Shown: piece by piece, positions 15,730 to 23,782 of the stretch
Layout of the letters: every line of letters starts with the position of its first letter
Numbering within the stretch: position 1 is the first letter of the stretch
Assembly: GCF_000313565.1 (NCBI RefSeq)
Contig: NZ_HE578932.1
Coordinates: forward strand, 58,516-122,515
DNA: 64,000 nt
DNA from: Dielma fastidiosa
GTDB lineage: Bacteria; Bacillota_I; Bacilli_A; Erysipelotrichales; Erysipelotrichaceae
Direction of reading: 5' to 3'
Notes under the pieces: model-generated
What the model was told of the DNA's origin: nothing
Databases searched by the model: none
Seen by the model: the letters and a program-made list of their open reading frames with translations, nothing else
Translations under genes and position numbers: made by a program

Positions 15730-16908
15730 ATGGATAATTTTGTATTCTATAACCCAGCTAAAATCATTTTTGGCAAGGATCAGGAAAAAACAGCAGGCGA
15801 ATGGATCAGAAAATATGATGGACATAAGGTATTGCTGCATTACGGCGGCGGTTCAATTAAGAAAAACGGTGTCTATGATACGATTATCGCTTCTTTAAAA
15901 GCGAATGATCTGCCTTTTGTTGAGCTTAGCGGTGTGGTGCCGAATCCGCGTTATTCTCTGATTCAGGAAGGCATCGCATTATGCAAACGTGAAGGTGTCG
16001 ATTTTATTTTAGCTGTCGGCGGCGGCAGTGTCATCGATTCGGCGAAAGGCATTGCGGCAGGTGTATTGCTAAATGAAGATGAAGATTTATGGGAAGATTA
16101 TTATATGTTTAAACGCGGCCCTGAAAAAGCGCTGCCGCTAGGTACGGTATTAACAATTCCGGCTACCGGTTCAGAAAGCTCGCGCAGCTCGGTAGTAACT
16201 AATGAAGCCACTCATTTTAAGCGTTCCATGGCTGCTGACTGCATGATTCCCAAGTTTTCAATCATCAATCCAAAGACGCATTATTCACTGCCGCCTTATC
16301 AGATTGCCTGCGGCTGTGCTGATATTCTGGCTCATCTGATGGAACGTTATTTCACACCCACTGAAAATGTTGATTTCACTGATCGGATGCTGGAGGCAAG
16401 CATGAAAACCGTGATCAACTACGCGCCGCTGGCTATCAAGTATCCAACTGATTATAATATCCGGGCTGAAATAGCGTGGGTGGGAACCATCGCCCATAAT
16501 GGCTTATTAAATACCGGCCGCCTTGGTGATTGGGCAAGTCATGATCTGGAACATGAATTAGGTGCCATTTATGACATCTATCATGGTGAGGGATTAGCGA
16601 TTACTTTCCCGGCATGGATGAAATATGTTTATAAACAGAATCCAAAACGCTTTGTGCAATTTGCGCAGCGGGTATGGGATGTAGAATTTTCAGCGGAACA
16701 GGAGGAAAGAATCATTCTTGAAGGCATTCATCGTCTTGAGCGCTTCTTTACTGAATTAGGCTTGCCGATCCGCTGTTCACAGCTGCATATCGATCATTCA
16801 AGATTTAGAGAAATGGCTCAGAAAATCATGGTTAACCGCGATCATGAGGGTGAATTCATGAAGCTCTATGAAGAGGACTGCTATCAGATTTACTGTTTGT
16901 CTGAATAA
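15730..16908 (+). CDS. Iron-containing alcohol dehydrogenase (YqhD/butanol dehydrogenase type)
   Basis: 392 residues of the group III alcohol dehydrogenases. These use NAD(P)H and Fe2+ or Zn2+ to interconvert aldehydes and alcohols. AVGGGSVIDSAKGIAAG binds the dinucleotide. Metal ligands are probably the Asp in CGCADILAHLMERY, the His in the same segment, and two His in HDLEHELGAIYDIYHGEG. Overall pattern resembles butanol dehydrogenases. It follows the second lyase by 57 bases with AAAGGAGG upstream. It may reduce an aldehyde from the pathway, for example glyceraldehyde, or act independently. Confidence 0.9.
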   Translation: MDNFVFYNPAKIIFGKDQEKTAGEWIRKYDGHKVLLHYGGGSIKKNGVYDTIIASLKANDLPFVELSGVVPNPRYSLIQEGIALCKREGVDFILAVGGGSVIDSAKGIAAGVLLNEDEDLWEDYYMFKRGPEKALPLGTVLTIPATGSESSRSSVVTNEATHFKRSMAADCMIPKFSIINPKTHYSLPPYQIACGCADILAHLMERYFTPTENVDFTDRMLEASMKTVINYAPLAIKYPTDYNIRAEIAWVGTIAHNGLLNTGRLGDWASHDLEHELGAIYDIYHGEGLAITFPAWMKYVYKQNPKRFVQFAQRVWDVEFSAEQEERIILEGIHRLERFFTELGLPIRCSQLHIDHSRFREMAQKIMVNRDHEGEFMKLYEEDCYQIYCLSE

Positions 16909-16963
16909 TTGTTTAGTTTTGATATAAAATCTCATCAACATCATAAATTTAATTAAAAATATG

Positions 16964-16995
16964 GATAATCTATTCAAAATATAGATTATCTTTAT
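16964..16995 (+). terminator. Terminator after the alcohol dehydrogenase gene
   Basis: GATAATCTAT (16964-16973) and ATAGATTATC (16981-16990) are perfect complements with a 7-base loop, followed by a T-rich stretch. The stem is A/T-rich but long. Confidence 0.6.
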
Positions 16996-17069
16996 TTATT
17001 ATATGGAAATTCTATGGTTATCAAAGATTTTTGATAATTGGCTCTCTTTAAAAGCAGGGGCTGTAATGG

Positions 17070-17099
17070 TATACTTGTACTATATGAAAACGCTTTAAT
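17070..17099 (+). promoter_or_regulatory. galMK promoter -10 with cre-like site
   Basis: TATACT at 17070-17075 is a likely -10; the -35 is poor. ATGAAAACGCTTTAAT at 17084-17099 matches the catabolite-responsive element pattern TGAAANCGNTT, placed just downstream of the -10 where bound CcpA would block transcription. This fits glucose repression of galactose use. Confidence 0.55.
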
Positions 17100-17121
17100 A
17101 GTGTTTTAGACGGAGGTGTTT

Positions 17122-18144
17122 ATGAGCGAAATAAAGATTGAAGATTTTAGTTCGCCCCAGCATGAAGCGAAGCTGTTTATTCTGAAAAATGATGAGTTGT
17201 GTGTCAAAATCACCAACTACGGCGCTGCTATTACGGCGATCTTAATGAAGGATCGCCAGGGGAAGGTTGATGATATCGTTTTAGGTTTTGATGATCTGGA
17301 TGGTTATCTGAAGGACAAGGGCAATATTTATTACGGTGCAACCGTTGGCCGCTGTGCAAACCGCATAGCAAAAGGTAAGTTTACAATCAACGGCGTCGAT
17401 TATCAGACAGCCATTAATAACGGGCCTAATCATCTGCATGGCGGTATTGATAATTTTTCATCGAAGTTTTTTGATGCCGCGATTGAAAATGACAGTCTGT
17501 GTTTGACCTATGTTTCCAAAGATATGGAAGAGGGATATCCAGGCAATCTGACGCTGAAGGTAATCTATACATTAAGCGGCAGTCAGCTGAAAATCGTATA
17601 CCGCGCAATCAGTGATAAGGATACGGTTTGCAACATCACTAATCACACTTATTATAATCTGTGCGGTGAGGGCAGCGGCGATATCGGCGCCCATCTGCTG
17701 CAGATTAAGGCAGACCGCTTTGTAGGCTGTGACAGTGATGGCTTGGGCGGTGAAATCCTTGATGTCAGCGGGACCCCCTTTGATTTCAGAATGCCGCATC
17801 CAATCGGGGAGCGGATCTATGATGAGGATATTCAGCTGAAAAATGGCTGCGGCTATGACCATCACTTCATATTTAATGATGATCACGATCAGGTCTTGCT
17901 TCGGGAAGAGCATTCCGGCCGGCAAATCACTTTTTCTTCAACCCAGAACGGTGCGCAGATTTATACAGCTAACTGGTTTAATGAAGAACACGGCAAGGGC
18001 GATTCAATTTATAATTACCGCGGCGGTGTGGCTATTGAATGCCAGCAGATGCCGGATGCAATCAATCGTGAGGGTCAGCCTTCATTGTTAAGAGCGAATG
18101 AAGAATATTATCAGGAAACAACATGTACATTTGAGGTGAAATAA
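17122..18144 (+). CDS. galM: Aldose 1-epimerase (galactose mutarotase)
   Basis: 340 residues, the standard length. It interconverts beta- and alpha-galactose to feed galactokinase. Family signatures include YGATVGRCANRIAKG, the catalytic His region NGPNHLHGG, NHTYYNLCG with the second His, and GCGYDHHFIF. The start at ATG 17122 follows CGGAGG; a GTG two codons upstream is too close. Its stop is directly followed by the galK ATG, so the two are coupled. galT and galE are not in this window. Confidence 0.92.
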   Translation: MSEIKIEDFSSPQHEAKLFILKNDELCVKITNYGAAITAILMKDRQGKVDDIVLGFDDLDGYLKDKGNIYYGATVGRCANRIAKGKFTINGVDYQTAINNGPNHLHGGIDNFSSKFFDAAIENDSLCLTYVSKDMEEGYPGNLTLKVIYTLSGSQLKIVYRAISDKDTVCNITNHTYYNLCGEGSGDIGAHLLQIKADRFVGCDSDGLGGEILDVSGTPFDFRMPHPIGERIYDEDIQLKNGCGYDHHFIFNDDHDQVLLREEHSGRQITFSSTQNGAQIYTANWFNEEHGKGDSIYNYRGGVAIECQQMPDAINREGQPSLLRANEEYYQETTCTFEVK

Positions 18145-19431
18145 ATGAAAAAAATCAGCGTATTAAAAAATGAAATTTTAAATGGAATGCATGATGAACG
18201 TTTAAGAGAAATTTATCTTTGTGATGAAGCGGGACTCGCTGATCAAAAGCAGCGTTATGTGCAGCTGCTTGATCGTTATGAGACTTTATATGGCGATGAA
18301 GAAGCGGCTATCTATTCAGCACCGGGCAGAAGTGAGGTCAGCGGCAATCATACGGATCATCAGTTTGGCAAAGTGCTGGCGGCTTCTATTAATCTGGATG
18401 CGATCGCGGTTGTGTCAAAGCGCGATGATGATGTGATTCAAGTTCATTCATCAGGCTTTGAGATTGCTCCGGTGGATCTTAAGGTACTGGCGGTACAGCC
18501 AAATGAGGCTGGCCGATCAGAAAGCTTGATCCGCGGCGTGGCAGCTCGTTTAAAAGCGTTGAACTATCAAATCGGCGGTTTTAATGCAGTCATGACTTCC
18601 AATGTTTTAAGCGGTTCAGGTTTATCCTCTTCAGCGGCATTTGAGGTATTGATGGGAACCATTCTCTCCTATTTATATAATGAGGGAGCTATTGATCCAG
18701 TATTGATTGCTCAGACTGCGCAGTATGCGGAGAATAATTATTTTATGAAACCATGTGGTTTGATGGATCAGTGTGCATGTTCAGTCGGTGGTTTTATCGC
18801 CATTGATTTCTTTGATAATCAGCATCCGATCGTAGAAAAACTGGATTTTGATTTTTCTAAGACGGGTTATAATTTGTGTATTACCGATACGCGCGGTGAT
18901 CATGCGAATCTGACCGATGAATATGCGGCTGTGCCGGCGGAAATGAAGGCTGTGGCAAAAGCGATGGGTCAGGAAGTGTTAAGTCAGTGTTCTGAAGATG
19001 AATTTTATGCGGCCCTGCCTGAATTGCGGAAGCAGCTTGGCGACCGGCCAATTCTGAGAGCGATTCACCTGTTTGCGGAAAATAAACGGGTTGATGAACT
19101 GAAAAAGGCACTGCATGCGGGTGATATTAATGCCTTTATTGATTTGATTAAGGCAAGCGGCCGCAGCTCAGCGATGTATCTGCAGAATATTTATGCGAAT
19201 TTTGAGGCTAATAATCAGCCGGTATCCGTGGCGCTTGCGGTTTCTGATCATCTGCTTGAGGGTAAGGGCGCATGGCGTGTTCACGGCGGCGGTTTTGCCG
19301 GTACGATTCAGGCCTTTGTTAAGAATGAAGATGTAGAGACCTATTATAATGCGATGGAGCATCTGTTTGGTGAAGGCAGCTGCTATATCTTAAAGGTAAG
19401 AAATATCGGCGGCTGTCAGGTACTTGATTAA
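18145..19431 (+). CDS. galK: Galactokinase
   Basis: 428 residues, longer than the usual 380-390 because of an N-terminal extension of about 35-40 residues. GHMP-kinase motifs are clear: APGRSEVSGNHTDHQFG, a variant of the galactokinase signature (usual form GEHTDYN), the phosphate loop SGSGLSSSAAFEV, and the C-terminal VHGGGFAGTIQAF. It phosphorylates galactose at C1 with ATP in the Leloir pathway. It starts at the base after the galM stop codon. The divergent signature suggests a clade-specific galactokinase; other GHMP sugar kinases are less likely given galM. Confidence 0.9.
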   Translation: MKKISVLKNEILNGMHDERLREIYLCDEAGLADQKQRYVQLLDRYETLYGDEEAAIYSAPGRSEVSGNHTDHQFGKVLAASINLDAIAVVSKRDDDVIQVHSSGFEIAPVDLKVLAVQPNEAGRSESLIRGVAARLKALNYQIGGFNAVMTSNVLSGSGLSSSAAFEVLMGTILSYLYNEGAIDPVLIAQTAQYAENNYFMKPCGLMDQCACSVGGFIAIDFFDNQHPIVEKLDFDFSKTGYNLCITDTRGDHANLTDEYAAVPAEMKAVAKAMGQEVLSQCSEDEFYAALPELRKQLGDRPILRAIHLFAENKRVDELKKALHAGDINAFIDLIKASGRSSAMYLQNIYANFEANNQPVSVALAVSDHLLEGKGAWRVHGGGFAGTIQAFVKNEDVETYYNAMEHLFGEGSCYILKVRNIGGCQVLD

Positions 19432-19453
19432 AGCTAATTGATCCTCATGTCCC

Positions 19454-19499
19454 AATGACTCAAGAAAATGGTATAATAGTCATGCTGATGCGAGTCATT
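19454..19499. promoter_or_regulatory. Promoter bracketed by AATGACTC inverted repeat
   Basis: AATGACTC (19454-19461) and GAGTCATT (19492-19499) are perfect complements placed either side of a consensus TATAAT (19472-19477), with a further AGTCAT at 19479. The layout suggests an operator controlling the lipoprotein gene at 19514. Confidence 0.5.
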
Positions 19500-19513
19500 A
19501 AGAGGAGGACATC

Positions 19514-20488
19514 ATGAAAAAGTTAGAAAAAGCACTGTTGGCCTTGCTGCTGCTGGCCGGCATGGGCGGCTGTACCAAGAAGGAAGCGCCAAGTCAAGAA
19601 ACAGTGAAGAATAAAACTAAGGTATGCGCTTCAATCAATCGTGAGGATGCTAAGGCAGAAACCTTGGTTGAGATTGAACTGAAAGCTGCGTTTGCTGAAT
19701 TGGCTGACACTTTGCCAACGGAATTGAGCTTCTATAATGTCAGCAAGGATCAGGCGGCTCAGAATACGGCGGTTGATACGATGCTGAAAGAGAGCTGTGC
19801 TGCGGTTATCATTGAGCTTGTTGATCTTGCTGCCGCGCAGCCGATTATGGAAAAGATTCAGGCGGCTGGCTTGCCGTTAATTTATATTGAAAACGATCCG
19901 GGTGATGAAATACTCAACGCCTATGCGGATAAATCAACGTATATCGGCCCGGATATTCAGAAAAACTATGTGCTGCAGGGTGAGATCGTCGCATCGCTGC
20001 CTAATACCGGCAACATCAACGGTGATGATCAGGTTTCAGCGGCCATTCTTTCAGTCAGTGAATTAAGCATTGAGAATCAAAATGCCCTGCTGAGTGCGGT
20101 GGCTGCTAAAGGGGTGCGGGCCGAAATCCTTGAAGCTGCGGTGAGTGAAAACGATCGTGAAAAAGGCAAGGAAGCCGCTGCCCGTTTATTGAAGCGTTAT
20201 GGTGATGGCTTAGATGTGGTTTTTGCTGAAAGTGAAGCATTGGCTTTAGGTGCTGCTGACGCGATTTCAGCGGCCGGCCGTGAAAATGGTGTAAATATTT
20301 ATTTGATCAGCGGGGAAGACAGTCAGGCTGTCCGCAATTTCATCAATGATACATTGATTGAAGGATCGTTATGGGATGATGTTGAAGCCCGCGCAAAGGC
20401 AGCTGCCGAGAGTGTTAAAAAAGCGCTTAAAGGTGAAAGTCTTGGACTTAAAACATTAATAACCAATAAGCTGGCAATGAAAGGGTAA
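19514..20488 (+). CDS. Sugar-binding lipoprotein (periplasmic-binding-protein fold)
   Basis: 324 residues. A lipoprotein signal peptide ends in LLLLAGMGGC, so it should be anchored to the outer face of the membrane at Cys20. The rest resembles the type I binding proteins for galactose, glucose or ribose (MglB/RbsB), with a two-lobe repeat. Examples are AAVIIELVDLAAAQPIMEKIQ and a DVVFAESEALALGAADAI segment where MglB-like proteins contact the sugar. No ABC permease or ATPase is next to it, so it is a solitary receptor, perhaps shared with a remote galactose transporter or a sensor kinase. Position after galMK suggests galactose. Confidence 0.7.
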   Translation: MKKLEKALLALLLLAGMGGCTKKEAPSQETVKNKTKVCASINREDAKAETLVEIELKAAFAELADTLPTELSFYNVSKDQAAQNTAVDTMLKESCAAVIIELVDLAAAQPIMEKIQAAGLPLIYIENDPGDEILNAYADKSTYIGPDIQKNYVLQGEIVASLPNTGNINGDDQVSAAILSVSELSIENQNALLSAVAAKGVRAEILEAAVSENDREKGKEAAARLLKRYGDGLDVVFAESEALALGAADAISAAGRENGVNIYLISGEDSQAVRNFINDTLIEGSLWDDVEARAKAAAESVKKALKGESLGLKTLITNKLAMKG

Positions 20489-20511
20489 AAGCGCGTTATC
20501 GCGCTTTTCTT
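20487..20511 (+). terminator. Intrinsic terminator
   Basis: AAAAGCGCG and CGCGCTTTT (20487-20508) form a perfect stem with a TTAT loop and trailing T. Confidence 0.85.
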
Positions 20512-20586
20512 TTGGGCGCTTTAGTGGCTTGACATATGGTTCTGTGATAAAATGAGAGCATCATGATAGAAGCCGGAGGAATGAAA

Positions 20587-20889
20587 ATGAAATATTTCTT
20601 GGTAGAAGGAATCGTAACGCATCCAGAAAAAATGACGGATTCGCTGATGCAGGCACATCAAGCTTATACGGAAACATTAATGAAAGCAGGGCAAGTTCTT
20701 TTTTCTTCTTTAAAGAGTGATATGAGCGCTTCAGTAACCGTAGTGAAAGCTGAAACATTACAAGCGGTTCAGACATTTTACCATCAGGAACCCTTTTATA
20801 TAAATGATGTGCTTACTTATTCAATTACTGAATTAGCTGTTCATTATCATGCATCAGATACAAAGCATTGGTTTCAAGCAGCGGACTAA
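20587..20889 (+). CDS. YCII-domain protein
   Basis: 101 residues starting at MKYFLVEG, where GGAGGA is spaced 7 bases upstream; two earlier ATGs are less well placed. The sequence fits the small ferredoxin-like YCII/YciI fold, with a His in the motif LMQAHQAYTETLMKAGQVLFS. These proteins often form dimers, and some have weak hydrolase or dehalogenase-like activity. Most are uncharacterised. It has its own terminator and no evident functional partner. Confidence 0.7.
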   Translation: MKYFLVEGIVTHPEKMTDSLMQAHQAYTETLMKAGQVLFSSLKSDMSASVTVVKAETLQAVQTFYHQEPFYINDVLTYSITELAVHYHASDTKHWFQAAD

Positions 20890-20899
20890 ATCAAAAACA

Positions 20900-20928
20900 A
20901 GGTGTGCGTTTCGCATGCTTTTATTTTG
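20900..20928 (+). terminator. Intrinsic terminator (wobble-rich)
   Basis: AGGTGTGCG pairs with CGCATGCTT around TTT with several G-T pairs, then a T-rich tail. It separates the YCII gene from the efflux leader. Confidence 0.55.
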
Positions 20929-20957
20929 TTTACTTACTAACATACTGCCTGTATAAT
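20929..20957 (+). promoter_or_regulatory. Promoter of the efflux gene leader
   Basis: TTTACT (20929-20934), exactly 17 bases, TATAAT (20952-20957). Transcription would begin about 30 bases before a short leader peptide. Confidence 0.7.
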
Positions 20958-20992
20958 AAAGCTATCATATAATTTGAGGAAAGGATCATTTT

Positions 20993-21031
20993 ATGAAACT
21001 AACTATTGCAGCTGCTCCGTGCATCGCCTAA
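20993..21031 (+). CDS. 12-residue leader peptide MKLTIAAAPCIA
   Basis: ATG at 20993 to TAA at 21029-21031, preceded by AGGAAAGGA at normal spacing. It sits between a good promoter and paired hairpins that mask the ribosome site of the downstream Mef-type efflux gene. This is the organisation of translational or transcriptional attenuators of antibiotic-resistance genes, where a drug-stalled ribosome on the peptide frees the downstream start. The peptide is not one I recognise. Confidence 0.6.
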   Translation: MKLTIAAAPCIA

Positions 21032-21033
21032 AT

Positions 21034-21114
21034 GCGGATATCAATGCATGGAGAGTATAAATTAAGTATCCGCTAGGGGCTTTGCACTTTAATCATTATT
21101 AAAAAGGAGCAAAG
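21034..21114 (+). promoter_or_regulatory. Attenuator hairpins masking the efflux-gene ribosome site
   Basis: GCGGATA (21034-21040) pairs with TATCCGC (21067-21073). Then CTTTGC (21080-21085) pairs with GCAAAG (21109-21114), burying part of the AAGGAGC ribosome site at 21104-21110. Alternative pairings after ribosome stalling on the leader peptide would expose it. No T-run follows, so control at translation is more likely than termination. Confidence 0.5.
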
Positions 21115-21118
21115 TCAA

Positions 21119-22403
21119 ATGAAAAACTTTAAACAAATTATAAAACAATTACACACATTTCTTTTATTGTGGAGTACGCAGTCATTTTCATCATTAGGCA
21201 GTTCAATGACTGGATTTGCGCTTATTTTATGGTCATATGAACAGCATGGCAGTGCCTTGCTGACTTCTTTCTTATCAATCTGTACTTACGCGCCCTATGT
21301 GCTGCTTAGTATTTTTGCCGGTACATTAAGCGATAAATGGAATAAAAAGGTTACCATGCTTTTATGTGATGGAATGGCAGCATTAACAACAATTGTTGTC
21401 TTATACTTATTAAATACCCATCAGTTACAGCTGTGGCATCTGTATGTTGTCAATTCCGTCAATGGCATCATGAATGCGCTGCAGCAGCCAGCCAGTGATG
21501 TGACAATTACCTTGCTGACACCGCGTGAATTGTATCAGCAAGTAAGCAGTCTGCGCAGCTTTTCTGATTCGTTGATTACGGTTCTGGTGCCGGTAATCGC
21601 CTCAAGTCTTTATGCGTTTTTAGGATTGCGGGCAGTGATTGCTTTCGATCTGATTACCTTTATGACGGCTCTTTTTGATCCAAATACCAGCCTTAGAATC
21701 AACGAAGAATGAAGCGGCTGAAACTTTCTGGCAGAGTACGAAGCAGGGTCTGCTTTTTCTGAAAACGCATCGGGGTATCTTAGATTTGATTTTATTTCTG
21801 GCAATGATCAATCTGGCTGCATCGATGTATCAAGCGGCGCTGCCTGCTTTGCTGCTGTCAAGAAAGGGCGGCGGTGAAACTGTTTTGGGTTTGGTGAATG
21901 CTTGCTGCGGCTTGGCGAATCTGGCAGGCAGTGTATATCTGTTATTTAGTAAACCGCCGAAAAGCCGGATTGCTGTCATCTGCAATACATTGCTGTTTTC
22001 AATGATGAGTGAAAATCTGATTTTGGCGCTGGGAACTGAACCGTGGATGTGGTGTTTGGGAGCAATCTTAGGCTGGATCTGCATTCCAATCATGAACACC
22101 AATCTCGATGTTGTTCTGCGCTCATCCATTCCCGCCGCGATACAAGGCCGAGTTTATTCAGCCCGCAATACGCTTCAGTTCTTTACGATACCGTTAGGTT
22201 ATTTTCTGGGCGGTTATCTGGTAGATTGGGTATTTGAACCATTTATGGCGGCTCAGTCAGAGGGGCTTTTGGTTCAGCTGTTTGGCAGCGGCAAGGGCAG
22301 CGGCGCGGCACTTTTGTTTTTGATGATAGCTATTTTAGGCATTGTTACCTGTTTGATTTTCCGTCATGACCGGTATATCTGGCAGCTGGAAAAAACGGAA
22401 TAA
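21119..22403 (+). pseudogene. Frameshifted Mef-type (DHA3) MFS efflux transporter
   Basis: Two frames together encode one MFS transporter of about 428 residues, like macrolide efflux proteins of the DHA3 family. Frame one (21119-21712) covers about residues 1-185. Frame two continues from the segment LIQIPALESTKNEAAETFW to 22403. They meet at a run of five T (21672-21676). Removing one T restores a seamless sequence, FMTALLIQIPALES. Both parts are otherwise intact with conserved hydrophobic segments. It may be a recent inactivating insertion, a sequencing error, or a phase-variable or frameshift-translated gene. An elaborate leader upstream suggests it was, or still is, an inducible antibiotic exporter. 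Confidence 0.75.
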
Positions 22404-22427
22404 AGCAATCCGATGGGAGGTATAATT

Positions 22428-23477
22428 TTGATTACAATCAGAATGATGGCAGACGATGAAGTAAAGCCAGCTTTAAAGTTAGCAAGAAAAGCGTTTGCCG
22501 GTATTGAGTGTTTATTTATCAGCAAGCCCAAAACGGGAATCGTGGCATTGATTGATAATCAGATCGTCGGCGGTGTTTTTGTGAAACAGATTTCGATTCA
22601 AAACGGCAGTCTTGGCTATCTTGATACTGTTTTTGTTGATCCGGCCTGCCAGGGACAGGGCATTGGCCGGCAGCTTGTAGCCGCCGCCAGCGATTATCTC
22701 TTACAGCAGGGCTGTCAAGTGCTCAGCGGGATTGTAAAGGATGATAATGTCGGCTCATGGCAGTCTTTTCTGGACAGCGGTTATAAAAGGGTAAGCTTAA
22801 AGGAGGCTGCACATCATTTAGGCATGGATGGAATGCTTAAGCAATATTTTGTCACTCCCTTATTTGCCTGCAACGGCATGGAATTATATCTGAATGTGAA
22901 AACAGCCCCGCTTGATGCAAAGAAGGTACATTCTCTGCCGCAGATTATCGCTTATTTAAGTCTTAATGCGGTTTTGATGCTGGCTGCTTATTTCAATCAT
23001 CAGCCCTTTAATCTGTTCTTATGCGTCTATCTGCTTTTACTGGCCGGCGGTGTGCTGTTTGGCTGGCTGGGCAGCTGTCTGACAAAAAGAGAATGGTATT
23101 TCCGTCTCAACAGCGGCGGCGCAGTGCTTGTTGCTTTCATTAATTTTGTCGGCGGTTTATATCCGATGATAGGCAGCTGGTACCCAAAACAATATGAAAA
23201 TACACCGGCTTTCAGAAAAGCTATGGGCATCACAGCGCTGTGTGAATGGTGTTTCTATCTGGCTATTACCCTGCTGGCTTTTCTGATGGCAAACCAAGCT
23301 TCAATTTTTAAGCTGACAGCATCTTTAGGAAGTGTTTTCCTGCTATATCGGATAATAGCGGTATATCCCTTTGAATCCTATGGCGGCAAGCGGGTCTATC
23401 AGTGGCATAAAGCTGTTTTTCTGCTGATGGCAGGCTTATCGCTTGGTTTAATTCTGATGGTCAACGGGCTGCTTTAA
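22428..23477 (+). CDS. GNAT acetyltransferase fused to a six-helix membrane domain
   Basis: About 349 residues. Residues 1-135 form a GNAT domain with the acetyl-CoA loop PACQGQGIGRQLVAAA. From about residue 165 the protein has six hydrophobic segments, ending LGLILMVNGLL. A TTG start at 22428 is preferred, because GGGAGG is 7 bases upstream of it; the in-frame ATG at 22413 lacks a site. The substrate is unknown. It follows the broken efflux gene by 24 bases and could share its transcript, which would link it loosely to drug or envelope stress. Confidence 0.75.
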   Translation: MITIRMMADDEVKPALKLARKAFAGIECLFISKPKTGIVALIDNQIVGGVFVKQISIQNGSLGYLDTVFVDPACQGQGIGRQLVAAASDYLLQQGCQVLSGIVKDDNVGSWQSFLDSGYKRVSLKEAAHHLGMDGMLKQYFVTPLFACNGMELYLNVKTAPLDAKKVHSLPQIIAYLSLNAVLMLAAYFNHQPFNLFLCVYLLLLAGGVLFGWLGSCLTKREWYFRLNSGGAVLVAFINFVGGLYPMIGSWYPKQYENTPAFRKAMGITALCEWCFYLAITLLAFLMANQASIFKLTASLGSVFLLYRIIAVYPFESYGGKRVYQWHKAVFLLMAGLSLGLILMVNGLL

Positions 23478-23525
23478 GCATGATTATCAAACATGGATGA
23501 TTATCCTTAAATTGTCCTTAATCCG

Positions 23526-23554
23526 TTGACTTAAAGGCTTAAAACTGCTATTAT
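23526..23554 (+). promoter_or_regulatory. Promoter of the leuS T-box transcript
   Basis: TTGACT (23526-23531), 17 bases, TATTAT (23549-23554). Confidence 0.65.
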
Positions 23555-23559
23555 AGTTA

Positions 23560-23760
23560 AGGAATGGCGATGAATTAGAGTAGTAATGGAAGACAGCATT
23601 AAAGAGAGCTGATGGCAGGTGTGAATCAGTATGCGAAATCTGTGAACTCGCTAAGGAGCCTTGGCTGATCCGGCGTTATCGGATAAATGAGGGCATGCCT
23701 TTAGGCATGAACTAAGGTGGTACCGCGTAATTTAACGTCCTTAGAACAGGACGTTTTTTT
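23560..23760 (+). ncRNA. T-box leader (leucine-responsive)
   Basis: The T-box core AAGGTGGTACCGCG is at 23714-23727. It is followed by a terminator with arms AACGTCC and GGACGTT and seven T, ending at 23760. Upstream is the long stem I region. GAACTC at 23644-23649 places CTC (Leu) as the likely specifier codon, agreeing with leuS downstream. Uncharged tRNA-Leu should bind and favour the antiterminator. Confidence 0.92.
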
Positions 23761-23782
23761 ATTGGAAAGGAAGGAAAATAAA

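Noticed and set aside
23717-23782. Upstream extension of leuS to 23717
   Set aside because: These codons lie in the T-box antiterminator/terminator; ATG 23783 has a proper ribosome site and matches the family start.
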